Source: Paenibacillus senegalimassiliensis (GTDB lineage: Bacteria; Bacillota; Bacilli; Paenibacillales; Paenibacillaceae). Taken from it: DNA of 64,000 nt. Every line of letters starts with the position of its first letter. Within the stretch, counting starts at the first letter, position 1. Under the pieces are notes generated by a model. It made no database searches. It worked only from the letters and a program-made list of their open reading frames with translations, and was not told the origin of the DNA. A program made the position numbers and the translations under genes. Location of the stretch: NCBI RefSeq assembly GCF_001486585.1, contig NZ_LN909043.1:1361-65360 (forward strand), given 5' to 3'. Below are positions 9,282 through 17,521 of this stretch, piece by piece.

Positions 9282-10308
9282 GTTCAGGGACAAGCTAACT
9301 ATTTCACAAATATTTGCACTGATTATGGCAATTATTATTACAGTGTCAATGGTGCTCACTTTCCTGATTATATACATTTTGCTGCGGGTGACGGAAAGTC
9401 CGTTAACGGGAGTGATTACCTCCTCCATGTTCATTGCTATTGTGAGTATTGTCGTCGGAACCTTGCTCTCTTCTTACGTATCCAAGAAAATGTTGCGTCC
9501 CATTCTAAATATTAATGATGCAGCAAAGAAGGTAGCTAGAGGTGACTTCACAGTGCGTTTGGAGGAAGGCAGTATTGCCAATGAGATTCGAGAAATTGCG
9601 GAAAATTTTAATCTTATGCTGCGGGAGTTATCCAATACGGAGACGCTCAGAAATGACTTTGTCAGCAATGTTTCACATGAATTCAAGACCCCTCTTTCGG
9701 TGATTGAGGGCTATGCTATGTTATTGCAGGATGAGACCCTGACCAAGGAAGAAGAGAGAAAGTACGTAAGAACTATTTTAGAGAATACAGGCAGGCTGAC
9801 AGAGTTGACGCAAAGTATCCTTTCTTTATCCCAGATTGAAAATCAGGAGATTATTTTGCAAAAGGAACGATTTCAACTGGATGAGCAAATTCGGCGTGTT
9901 CTGCTAGACTTTGAAAGTATTTGGGAGAACAAGAATCTGACTATAGATATCAATATGGATGAAACCTATATATATGGTAGTCAATCCCTGCTAGCCAGGG
10001 TGTGGAGTAACTTGATCGATAATGCGATTAAATTTTCCGATCAGGATGGGCTTTTGTCGATTGAATGTTATGAGGAAGGCACTAACATTGTTGTCATCGT
10101 AAAAGATACGGGCATTGGTATGGATGAAGTGGTGATGAAGCATGCCTTTGACAAGTTCTATCAAGGAGAGCGTTCCCACCACGTGAAGGGCAATGGCCTT
10201 GGTCTGGCGCTGGTACATCGGATTGTCACCTTATGCGGAGGTACGGTGTCCCTAAAAAGCGAGAAAGGCAACGGCACAGCCGTAATGGTAAAATTACAGA
10301 AAAGTTAA
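9274..10308 (+). CDS. sensor histidine kinase
   Basis: A 344-residue membrane kinase beginning with GTG inside the regulator's last codons (translational coupling). It has two closely spaced transmembrane helices (about 12-35 and 45-67) with almost no extracellular loop, a HAMP linker (about 70-120), the HisKA phospho-acceptor in VSNVSHEFKTP (His near 135), and HATPase motifs (N box NLIDNAIKF, G1 VKDTGIGM, G2 NGLGLALVH). The short loop is typical of intramembrane-sensing kinases that report envelope state through a partner protein, which is inference from topology. It works with the upstream regulator. Confidence 0.94.
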   Translation: MNKFRDKLTISQIFALIMAIIITVSMVLTFLIIYILLRVTESPLTGVITSSMFIAIVSIVVGTLLSSYVSKKMLRPILNINDAAKKVARGDFTVRLEEGSIANEIREIAENFNLMLRELSNTETLRNDFVSNVSHEFKTPLSVIEGYAMLLQDETLTKEEERKYVRTILENTGRLTELTQSILSLSQIENQEIILQKERFQLDEQIRRVLLDFESIWENKNLTIDINMDETYIYGSQSLLARVWSNLIDNAIKFSDQDGLLSIECYEEGTNIVVIVKDTGIGMDEVVMKHAFDKFYQGERSHHVKGNGLGLALVHRIVTLCGGTVSLKSEKGNGTAVMVKLQKS

Positions 10309-10336
10309 GCTTTAGTTGAAGGTAATTGAGAAAAAG

Positions 10337-10366
10337 TTGAGATAAGGCTGATAAAATAAGTACAAT
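10337..10366 (+). promoter_or_regulatory. promoter of the DegV gene
   Basis: TTGAGA (10337-10342), an 18-bp spacer and TACAAT (10361-10366) lie just after the kinase stop. The expected start is near 10373. Confidence 0.55.
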
Positions 10367-10378
10367 GGTTAAAATGAA

Positions 10379-11251
10379 ATGCTGAATGAAAGAAACAAAA
10401 ATGATGGGGTGGAGCGTTTGAGTCATAAAATTGTAGTTGATAGTTGTTGTGATGTAACTCCGGAGTTAAGTGAAAGCTTGGGAATAGTTACGGTCCCGCT
10501 AACCATAACGTTAGGAGACAAGAACGTTGTAGACGACGAGCAGCTTGATTTGCCGAGCTTTATGGAAGAAATGAAAAATTGCACAGGTAAGGTGGGGTCT
10601 GCTTCTCCTTCGCCTATGTTATATAAAGAAGCTTTTCAAGGTGCGCCATCCTCTTTTGCAGTTACGATCTCCAGCCACCTGTCCAGCTCATATGCAAGTG
10701 CTGTGCTTGGAAAGTCCATGATAGAGGAAGAAGACGCGAATGCTGAGGTGCATGTATTTGATTCAAAGAGCGCCTGTGCTGGTGAGGTGCTAATTGCCGT
10801 GAAGCTGGCTAAAATGATCAAAGAGGGTCATCAAAGATCTAAAATTATCTCCACGATCGATAGCTTTATTCATGATATGAAGACGTATTTTGTGCTAGAT
10901 AACTTTGATAATTTATTGAAAAATGGAAGGCTCAATAAAATAACGGGTAAATTAATCTCGGTGCTTAACATTAAGCTGATCATGAAAGCGGATGATGGAA
11001 ATATCGGTCTGCATTCTCATGTGCGCGGACAGAAGCAAATTGTTGAGAAGCTGGCAGATACGATTGGCAAGAGTGGCAAAGACACCCGAGGAGAAAGCAT
11101 GGTTATCGCTCATTGCAACAACCCTGGACTTGCTGAAAAGTTGAGAGACAAAATCAAAAGTCAGTTCCATTTCGATGAAATCCTGATTGTCCCGACAAGA
11201 GGAATCAGTTCGGTCTATGCCAACGAGAAGGGCATTGTTATGGCATTTTAA
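10379..11251 (+). CDS. DegV-family fatty-acid-binding protein
   Basis: Up to 290 residues, of the usual DegV length. DegV proteins bind a fatty-acid chain and some feed acyl chains to the FakA kinase. Matching features are the N-terminal KIVVDSCCDVTPE strand-loop, PLTI, the SxSPSP segment near residue 77 and the TISSHLSSSYASA motif near residue 100. The start is uncertain: ATG 10379 has no ribosome site and lies only about 6 nt after the predicted transcript start. The in-frame GTG 10409 or TTG 10418 sits beside a GGGGTGGAG stretch and gives an N terminus like known DegV proteins. No fakA is nearby. Confidence 0.88.
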   Translation: MLNERNKNDGVERLSHKIVVDSCCDVTPELSESLGIVTVPLTITLGDKNVVDDEQLDLPSFMEEMKNCTGKVGSASPSPMLYKEAFQGAPSSFAVTISSHLSSSYASAVLGKSMIEEEDANAEVHVFDSKSACAGEVLIAVKLAKMIKEGHQRSKIISTIDSFIHDMKTYFVLDNFDNLLKNGRLNKITGKLISVLNIKLIMKADDGNIGLHSHVRGQKQIVEKLADTIGKSGKDTRGESMVIAHCNNPGLAEKLRDKIKSQFHFDEILIVPTRGISSVYANEKGIVMAF

Positions 11252-11261
11252 ACTTTAGTAA

Positions 11262-11316
11262 ATCAGACAAAAAGAGACCTGCAGCCATCATGGGCGCAGG
11301 TCTCTTTTTGTCTGAT
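11262..11316. terminator. strong bidirectional terminator after the DegV gene
   Basis: A perfect 21-bp inverted repeat (11262-11282 with 11296-11316) has a GC core AGAGACCTGC and T5 runs inside the distal arms on both strands. Confidence 0.92.
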
Positions 11317-11419
11317 AGTGTGTCTATCATCACAATATTCAGAAGCGCAATTTAGATGTATCCGCTTTACCATGGCAATTTATGTAATGTTCATGTTAGA
11401 TATATGTGATGAAAGCTGA

Positions 11420-11467
11420 TTGACAGGTTAAAACAAAAAGCATATATTATTAATAAGTCCAGTGGAC
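11420..11467 (+). promoter_or_regulatory. promoter and candidate ROK operator of the importer-NagZ operon
   Basis: TTGACA (11420-11425), 17-bp spacer, TATATT (11443-11448). Directly at the expected start lies the palindrome GTCCAGTGGAC (11457-11467). A 9-of-11 copy, GTCCATTGAAC, precedes the secreted protein gene at 17484. The ROK regulator encoded between the two is the natural candidate to bind both; this is inference. The remainder of the 320-nt gap (11317-11571) shows no gene. Confidence 0.7.
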
Positions 11468-11571
11468 GTAATAATTATACTTCTTATGAATAGGAGGATC
11501 CGAGCGGTTTTTTGGCGGTAAGTAAATGAGTTTAGGTTCTAATTTACTATTTCGAGGGGGGCATTTCAGAA

Positions 11572-12846
11572 ATGCGTTCAAAAGCGATCTTGCCATTATT
11601 TTTTTGTTTTGTAATCGTTCTCGTAGCTGCTTGTGGCAACAATTCTTCCAAAGGATCTCAACCGTCGTCAACTGGTGATACTCCATCCGAAGTGAAAACC
11701 ATTAAGTTCTGGCAGTTCATGGGCTCCATGGATGACAGTACGGATATTAACATTGCTCCAATCATTGAAGAATTTGAAAGCACCCATCCTGGAGTGAAGG
11801 TTGATGTACAGCAACTCACTTGGGATAACGGGTTGGACAAAATTACTACGAGCTTTGCTGCTGAAGAGGCGCCTGATGTGGTGGAACTTGGCAACACCTG
11901 GGTTACACAGTTTGCTTCCCAGGATGTGCTACTGGATCTATCGGACAAGGTGTCCAGCATTAAGGACCAATACGTTGGTTGGGATGGTGTAACCTACGAT
12001 TCCAAAATCTACGGTGTACCTTGGTTATTGGGGACACGCGCATTGTTCTACAACAAAGAGCTGTTTGAGCAAGCTGGCCTGGACCCTGAGAAGGCTCCAA
12101 TGAACTGGGAAGAGCTGAGAGCAGCAGCCGCTCAAATCACAGAGAATACGGGAGCCAAAGGCTTTGGTATCGCTGCGGGAGAGGCCGAGACTCCTTGGAC
12201 GCAATTCTCTATGTTCCTATGGAGCAACGGCGGGAATTTCCTGAATGCGGATGAAACGGCTAGTGCCTTAAACGAACCGGCGGCAGTCGAAACGCTTGAG
12301 TATGTTCAAGAGCTGTCCAAAGTATCGCTTGTCGCTCAAGATGGCATGATTGGCCAGGAATTTGCGGCAGGGAACGTAGGGATGTTCATCTCAGGTGCCT
12401 GGAATCTACGGGGGTTAGCGCAGAATGCGCCTGATCTGAAATGGGGAGTGGCGGAAATACCGGTAGCGCCAGCAGGTAACTCGGTGTCCTTCTCGGGAGG
12501 AGAAATTTTGTCCATCTCGGCCAAGACAGAGCATCCTGAGGAAGCTTATCAATTTGTTGAATTCATGACCAGTAAGCAAAATGCAATGAAGATTACAGAG
12601 ATTGCTACCTCCGTATTCCCAGCCTTCCCGGGAGTAGAAGCTGATCCGTTCTTCGCGGACAAGCCGGAGATCGCTATATTTGCCAAGCAGGTTGCTACGG
12701 CTCAGAATCCACCTTCTCTGAAGGCATGGCAAAAAATCTCTGAAGAGGTTACGACTGCGGTAGAGAAAGCTGTATTGCAGCAAACTTCTGCAGCAGAAGT
12801 ATTACAGACTGCCTCCGACAACATTAATAAATTGCTCGCAAGATAA
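11572..12846 (+). CDS. ABC importer sugar-binding lipoprotein
   Basis: A 424-residue extracellular solute-binding protein of the family that serves oligosaccharide importers. A lipoprotein signal with lipobox VAAC (Cys near residue 21) anchors it to the outer face of the membrane. The mature part begins with a low-complexity Ser/Lys linker and contains family blocks IKFWQFMGS and YGVPWLLGTRALFYNKELFEQAGLDP. It is first in an operon with two permeases, a NagZ-like glycosidase and a ROK regulator, so the ligand is probably an N-acetylglucosamine-containing sugar (inference). An unusual GAGGGGGG ribosome site precedes the ATG. No ATPase gene is in the operon, so a shared MsmX-type ATPase elsewhere is expected. 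Confidence 0.92.
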   Translation: MRSKAILPLFFCFVIVLVAACGNNSSKGSQPSSTGDTPSEVKTIKFWQFMGSMDDSTDINIAPIIEEFESTHPGVKVDVQQLTWDNGLDKITTSFAAEEAPDVVELGNTWVTQFASQDVLLDLSDKVSSIKDQYVGWDGVTYDSKIYGVPWLLGTRALFYNKELFEQAGLDPEKAPMNWEELRAAAAQITENTGAKGFGIAAGEAETPWTQFSMFLWSNGGNFLNADETASALNEPAAVETLEYVQELSKVSLVAQDGMIGQEFAAGNVGMFISGAWNLRGLAQNAPDLKWGVAEIPVAPAGNSVSFSGGEILSISAKTEHPEEAYQFVEFMTSKQNAMKITEIATSVFPAFPGVEADPFFADKPEIAIFAKQVATAQNPPSLKAWQKISEEVTTAVEKAVLQQTSAAEVLQTASDNINKLLAR

Positions 12847-12854
12847 AAATCAAG

Positions 12855-12882
12855 GGGCAAGGGGACGTTCATCCCCTTGCCC
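12855..12882 (+). other. intra-operon mRNA hairpin
   Basis: A GC-rich perfect 11-bp stem (GGGCAAGGGGA at 12855-12865 with its complement at 12872-12882, 6-nt loop) lies between the binding-protein and permease genes without a T tract. Such hairpins usually protect the upstream mRNA, keeping the binding protein in excess of the permeases. Confidence 0.6.
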
Positions 12883-12895
12883 ATGGAGGTATAAC

Positions 12896-13786
12896 ATGAA
12901 CACAGCAGGCCGTAATAAGCTGCGCCAAAACGCCACAGCTTATCTGTTTCTATCGCCGTGGCTATTATCGTTTCTGGTATTCAGTTTGTTTCCAATTATT
13001 TTCTCGTTATATCTTAGCTTTACTGAAACCGGATTGCTTAAGCTGGAGTCCAATTGGGTGGGAATCACGAACTATTTGGATACGCTAAGCGACCCTGTAT
13101 TTAAGAAAGCCTTCTGGAATACCTTGTACTTCGTGGCTGTGACGGTTCCAATTACTACGGTACTGTCGATGGTGTTGGCTATTGCTGTGAACAGCCGCAT
13201 CCCCGGCAAAATCTTCTTCCGGGTTTCGTTCTTCATGCCAACCGTGACTTCAGTCATCGTCGTATCCATGATGTTCATGCTGCTGTACGCACCTTCCGGA
13301 ATCTTGAACTCGATTCTAGGCACTTTTGGCATTCAGAAGGTGCAATGGCTCCTGGACATAAGAACAGCATTTCCTTCTATTATGGCGATGTCGATTTGGA
13401 CGGCCGTGGGCTTCTACATGCTGATGTACGTGGCTGCCCTGCAATCGATTCCTGCCAGTCTGTATGAAGCGGCCATCATTGATGGGGCGGGGTTATGGAG
13501 CCAGTTCATGAATGTGACTTTACCACATTTGCGGCATATGAGCATTTTGGTTATTGTCATGAACACCATCAACTCGCTACAAGTCTTCTCTGAGGTGTAT
13601 GTCATGACCAAGGGGGGGCCTCTGAACTCAACGACCACGATGGTGTTGTACATGTACAATACGGCATTCTCCAGCTTGCAACTGGGTAAAGGGTCGGCGA
13701 TTGCCTATATCTTAATGATATTCATTATGCTGATATCGGCCGTTCAGATGTGGCTGATGCGTATTAATAAGGGGGTAGGAGAATGA
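12896..13786 (+). CDS. sugar ABC permease, MalF/UgpA type
   Basis: A 296-residue inner-membrane permease with six predicted helices, the first at about 17-40 (LFLSPWLLSFLVFSLFPII, the classic LxPxLxxFxxFxxYP-like start). The cytoplasmic EAA loop is YEAAIIDGAGLWSQFMNVTLPHL (EAA---G---------LP) near residue 190, which docks the ATPase. It follows the binding-protein gene after a hairpin and overlaps the second permease by 4 nt (ATGA). It forms a heterodimer with the next product. Confidence 0.94.
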   Translation: MNTAGRNKLRQNATAYLFLSPWLLSFLVFSLFPIIFSLYLSFTETGLLKLESNWVGITNYLDTLSDPVFKKAFWNTLYFVAVTVPITTVLSMVLAIAVNSRIPGKIFFRVSFFMPTVTSVIVVSMMFMLLYAPSGILNSILGTFGIQKVQWLLDIRTAFPSIMAMSIWTAVGFYMLMYVAALQSIPASLYEAAIIDGAGLWSQFMNVTLPHLRHMSILVIVMNTINSLQVFSEVYVMTKGGPLNSTTTMVLYMYNTAFSSLQLGKGSAIAYILMIFIMLISAVQMWLMRINKGVGE

Positions 13787-14613
13787 GTCACCGGCAATCA
13801 ACCTTGCGTACATCCATCGTCTTCCTGGTGCTCCTGATCCCTCTGATCGTTATGGTATTTCCGTACCTGTATATGATTAGCATGTCGCTAAAAGGCGATG
13901 GCATGATCATCAAGAGCTTCACGGATATCTTCCCCAAACAGATCACGTTACAAAATTATGTGGATGTGCTGGGCAGCGGGCCGTTCGGCCGTTATTTCCT
14001 GAACAGTACGATTATTGCCGTATCCGTAGTGGTCGGGAACATTATATTTGGCTCTATGGTCGGGTATGCTTTTGCGAAGCTGACCTTTGTGGGGAAGAAT
14101 GCCCTGTTCATGATTATCCTGTCTACGATGATGATTCCATTTCAGGTCACCCTGATTCCGCTCTTTCTCTTAATGAGGGAACTGGGCTGGATTGATACTT
14201 ACGCAGCACTTATTATACCTAATCTGATCGCGCCAATGAGCATCTTTCTCATGAGGCAGTACATGTCCGGTTTGCCCAATGAAATTATAGAAGCAGCCAA
14301 GATCGATGGTTCAACGGAATTCGGCGTATTCTGGCGTATCATCCTTCCGCTGGCGAAGCCGGCCGTGGGTGTGCTCATTATCGTGCAGTTCCTGGGATCA
14401 TGGAACAACTTTATTTTCCCTCTGATTCTGACCAACTCTGAGCATATGAGAACATTGCCGTTAGGCTTAGCACTGTATAAAGGCTTCAACTCCATTGATT
14501 GGGTGCATATGATGGCAGCATCTTGCATCTCAACCTTGCCGGTCCTGCTGGTATTTATTATTTTCCAGAAATATATCATTGCAGGGATGACCAGTGGAGC
14601 CGTGAAAGAATAA
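13783..14613 (+). CDS. sugar ABC permease, MalG/UgpE type
   Basis: A 276-residue six-helix permease of the carbohydrate uptake family. The EAA loop reads IEAAKIDGSTEFGVFWRIILPLAKPA near residue 180. It starts inside the stop of the previous gene (ATGA overlap) and ends AGMTSGAVKE, the usual C terminus of this family (GxxxGAVK). It partners the upstream permease. Confidence 0.94.
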   Translation: MSHRQSTLRTSIVFLVLLIPLIVMVFPYLYMISMSLKGDGMIIKSFTDIFPKQITLQNYVDVLGSGPFGRYFLNSTIIAVSVVVGNIIFGSMVGYAFAKLTFVGKNALFMIILSTMMIPFQVTLIPLFLLMRELGWIDTYAALIIPNLIAPMSIFLMRQYMSGLPNEIIEAAKIDGSTEFGVFWRIILPLAKPAVGVLIIVQFLGSWNNFIFPLILTNSEHMRTLPLGLALYKGFNSIDWVHMMAASCISTLPVLLVFIIFQKYIIAGMTSGAVKE

Positions 14614-14646
14614 ATGCATTTAAGATCGTTCGGAGGTTCTATATCT

Positions 14647-16206
14647 ATGAAAGTCAATAATGAAGACATGGCTACAATCAAGCTTAGCTTACGGGAAAAG
14701 GTAGGGAAAATGTGCGTGATTGGAGTACCTTCCTTGAAGGCGGGAGAACCGTTTCAGGAACGGCAGCAAGCGTACGGGTTTGGCGGAGCCGGCATCTTTC
14801 CGCATAACATTAACACCGAAGCCCAGGTACAGCAGCTCGTCGCAGAATTTCACCAACTTCATGAATCGCGCAGTGAGTCCGGTCCCTATTACATTTCAGT
14901 AGATGAAGAGGGAGGGAGCTTATCCAATTTCAAAGCCTTCTACCCTTATATCCCCGGCAATCGGGCCATTGCGTCAAGTGGTGATCCGGAAGCCGCCTAT
15001 ATGCAGGGACAGATTATTGGAAGCCAATTGCATGCGCTTGGCATTCCGATGGACTGGGCCCCTGTACTGGACGTGAATACCAACATCAACAACCCTGTCA
15101 TTGGGGTCAGATCCTATGGGGAAGACCCGGAGACTGTAGGCAAGTATGGACAAGCCTTTATTCGCGGCATGCATGAAGCCGGGGTTGCAGTAACGGCGAA
15201 GCATTTCCCGGGGCATGGACAGGTCAGTGGGGATTCCCACTATGTGTTGCCCGAATGTCCGCTCACGTTGGAGGAGCTTGGCAAGGGACCGCTGCTGCCA
15301 TTTGTGGATGCAATTCAATCCGGCGTAGATTCAATCATGATGGGCCATCTGGTATTTCCGAATATTCCGGAATCCCAGGGGCTTCCTGCTTCACTGAGTC
15401 CATTTTTTGTTCAGGAACTGCTTCGCGGGCAATTAGGCTATGAGGGGGTGATCTGTACCGACGATGTGGAGATGGGGGCGATTAAGGACAATTATTCGCC
15501 TGAGGAGATTGGTGTTATGGCGGCGAAAGCCGGTGTGGACCAAATTTTGATGTGCCATACACCTGAATTCCAGGAGCGTGTGGTCGCAGGAATCGTGGAG
15601 GCCATTGAGCGAGGAGAGCTTGCGGAGGAGCAAATTGACCAGTCCATCGCCAGAATCAGACATTTACATCAGTCATTTGAACGCTATCAGCTTGCAGCCA
15701 AGCCACTTCCTCGTGAGCAATGGGAGTCAGAGTCTTTAAAGCTGGCTAGTCGAACGGTTGTGGTGGAGCGTGATCCACAGGGGATGCTCCCTATGAACAA
15801 GAACCAACGTTATCTGCTAATTTTGCCGAAGCAAGAGAAGCTGACAGTAGCCGACAATTCTAGCGATTCCGAGATGATTCTTGCTCGGTTACTAGAAGAA
15901 GCTGGCTTTCAGGTGCAATCAAGCACATGCTCGCTGGACCCTCAGACGGAAGAGATCACGGCCCTCACTGAACAATTACAGGATTATGATTGCATCATTC
16001 AGGGAACGTTGAATGCGCATCTGTTCGGTGGGCAGACGGCTCTCGCCCAACAATTGCAGGCTACCCATAAGCCATTATTACATCTGGTCTTAAGAAATCC
16101 TTATGATGTAGACTGCCTTTCGAAGGCTGCGGGAGTAGTCATGGTCGGCTCTACCTCAGACTATTCAGTGAAGGCGTTAACCGGGATTCTCGTAGGAAAA
16201 GCTTGA
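14647..16206 (+). CDS. nagZ: GH3 beta-N-acetylhexosaminidase, NagZ type
   Basis: A 519-residue enzyme without a signal peptide, so probably intracellular. NagZ releases terminal beta-linked N-acetylglucosamine. The diagnostic loop KHFPGHGQVSGDSH (about residues 185-197) carries the His-Asp acid/base dyad that separates NagZ from GH3 beta-glucosidases, and the nucleophile is the Asp in ICTDDVEMGA (about 271). A C-terminal domain after residue 350 resembles that of two-domain Firmicute NagZ enzymes. The start at 14647 is preferred over an ATG 33 nt upstream because GGAGG at 14632-14636 fits it. Fourth gene of the importer operon, so it probably hydrolyses the imported glycoside. Confidence 0.92.
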   Translation: MKVNNEDMATIKLSLREKVGKMCVIGVPSLKAGEPFQERQQAYGFGGAGIFPHNINTEAQVQQLVAEFHQLHESRSESGPYYISVDEEGGSLSNFKAFYPYIPGNRAIASSGDPEAAYMQGQIIGSQLHALGIPMDWAPVLDVNTNINNPVIGVRSYGEDPETVGKYGQAFIRGMHEAGVAVTAKHFPGHGQVSGDSHYVLPECPLTLEELGKGPLLPFVDAIQSGVDSIMMGHLVFPNIPESQGLPASLSPFFVQELLRGQLGYEGVICTDDVEMGAIKDNYSPEEIGVMAAKAGVDQILMCHTPEFQERVVAGIVEAIERGELAEEQIDQSIARIRHLHQSFERYQLAAKPLPREQWESESLKLASRTVVVERDPQGMLPMNKNQRYLLILPKQEKLTVADNSSDSEMILARLLEEAGFQVQSSTCSLDPQTEEITALTEQLQDYDCIIQGTLNAHLFGGQTALAQQLQATHKPLLHLVLRNPYDVDCLSKAAGVVMVGSTSDYSVKALTGILVGKA

Positions 16207-16276
16207 TCGATATAAATGTTAGAATTTGAAAAATATGATAAAATAGACGCATCATTGCAAGAAGAGAAGGGGTATT

Positions 16277-17446
16277 ATGGCTGTGACGATGAAAGGTAAC
16301 CTTCAGTTAATGAAGGAAATTAATACCGCAACCATACTTAATTTGCTTCACCGCAAGCAGCGGTTGTCCAGAGCGGAGATTTCGAAGATAACGCGTCTCA
16401 GCGCAACGACGGTATCCGGTCTTGTGGAGGAACTCATTGCTGATAATATGGTCGAGGAAGCCGGGGAGCAATCCATGGTTGGTGCCGGCCGCAGAGCTAT
16501 GAGCCTGCAAATTAAGCCCAATGGCGGTTACGTGGTGGGCGTCTCCGTCGGGAATACCTGGCTAGTATGTGCTGTATTTAATTTAATTGGTGAGAAGATA
16601 TCAGAGTATAAGATTGAAGTCCGTACGGGGAATGAGGCAATCATTGGTCAGATCGATGCTTCTATCCAAGCCTGTATAGCGAAGGTGCCTGGCCTCAAGC
16701 TGGAGCTAGTCAAAGGGATTGGGATTGCGGTTCCAGGTATCATCAATGAGTCGGGCGAAGTTATTACGCTTTCTAATTTTCTGAAAATTAAAGATTTAAA
16801 TGTCAAAAGCGAGCTGTCCAGCAAATATCCAGACATACCATTTCAAGTGACTAACGATTCCAATGCTGCTGCATTTGCGGAAATGCATGGCGGGGCTGGC
16901 GAGAACAGAAACCACCTGCTATATTTAACCATCAATGAAGGGATTGGCTCCGGGCTAGTGCTTAACAAGGAAATCTTCTCCGGATATATGGGCGCCGTTG
17001 GCGAAATTGCTCACATCCCGATTAACTCCAGTGGTGGGAGCATCGAGACAGTAATTACAACACCCTTTATTATGGAACGCTGCAAGCAGGAAGCCAAGAC
17101 AATTGGAGTGAAAATTCCTGACTCTATGGAAGATATCTTACGGAGATATGAAGCCGGAGAAGAATGGCTCCAGCCTATATTTAAGCAAATCTTGTATGTG
17201 TCGACGCTGCTGGTGGCGACGGCTGTTAATTTTATCAGTCCTGAGGTGGTAGTTATCGAGGGCTGGATGATTGATTCGGAATTGTTCTTCGAGAAGCTGC
17301 GTGATAATCTCGTACAATTCCCGTTCCCGCTGCCATTTGCACCAGAGCGCTTGATTGCGTCTTCATACAGAGAAGAGGGCTCTTTGCACGGCTCGGCGAC
17401 GTTGATGCTTCAGAAGTTATTCAAGGCTCCTTCAGTGTTACAGTGA
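16277..17446 (+). CDS. ROK-family transcriptional regulator (NagC/XylR type)
   Basis: A 389-residue repressor-type ROK protein. The N-terminal winged helix (about 15-75) reads LLHRKQRLSRAEISKITRLSATTVSGLVEELI. A sugar-kinase-like ROK domain follows, with the ligand-binding block NDSNAAAFAEMHGGAG and EIAHIPI near residue 250. The usual ROK zinc site (GHxxx...CxCGxxGC) is not evident. In its place the protein reads INSSGGSIETVI, so a zinc-less variant is likely. It probably senses the imported amino sugar or a phosphate ester and controls the operon through the GTCCA-TGGAC palindromes. Its gene follows nagZ after 70 nt and may be cotranscribed. Confidence 0.9.
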   Translation: MAVTMKGNLQLMKEINTATILNLLHRKQRLSRAEISKITRLSATTVSGLVEELIADNMVEEAGEQSMVGAGRRAMSLQIKPNGGYVVGVSVGNTWLVCAVFNLIGEKISEYKIEVRTGNEAIIGQIDASIQACIAKVPGLKLELVKGIGIAVPGIINESGEVITLSNFLKIKDLNVKSELSSKYPDIPFQVTNDSNAAAFAEMHGGAGENRNHLLYLTINEGIGSGLVLNKEIFSGYMGAVGEIAHIPINSSGGSIETVITTPFIMERCKQEAKTIGVKIPDSMEDILRRYEAGEEWLQPIFKQILYVSTLLVATAVNFISPEVVVIEGWMIDSELFFEKLRDNLVQFPFPLPFAPERLIASSYREEGSLHGSATLMLQKLFKAPSVLQ

Positions 17447-17483
17447 AGGTGCGGAGTTCTGTATAGGGTTGAATAAATATTTT

Positions 17484-17494
17484 GTCCATTGAAC
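17484..17494 (+). promoter_or_regulatory. second candidate ROK operator
   Basis: GTCCATTGAAC matches the palindrome GTCCAGTGGAC of the importer promoter at 9 of 11 positions and sits 28 nt before the start codon of the secreted protein gene. Confidence 0.4.
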
Positions 17495-17521
17495 CAAATA
17501 AATAGGAAAGAAGGCGAAGGG

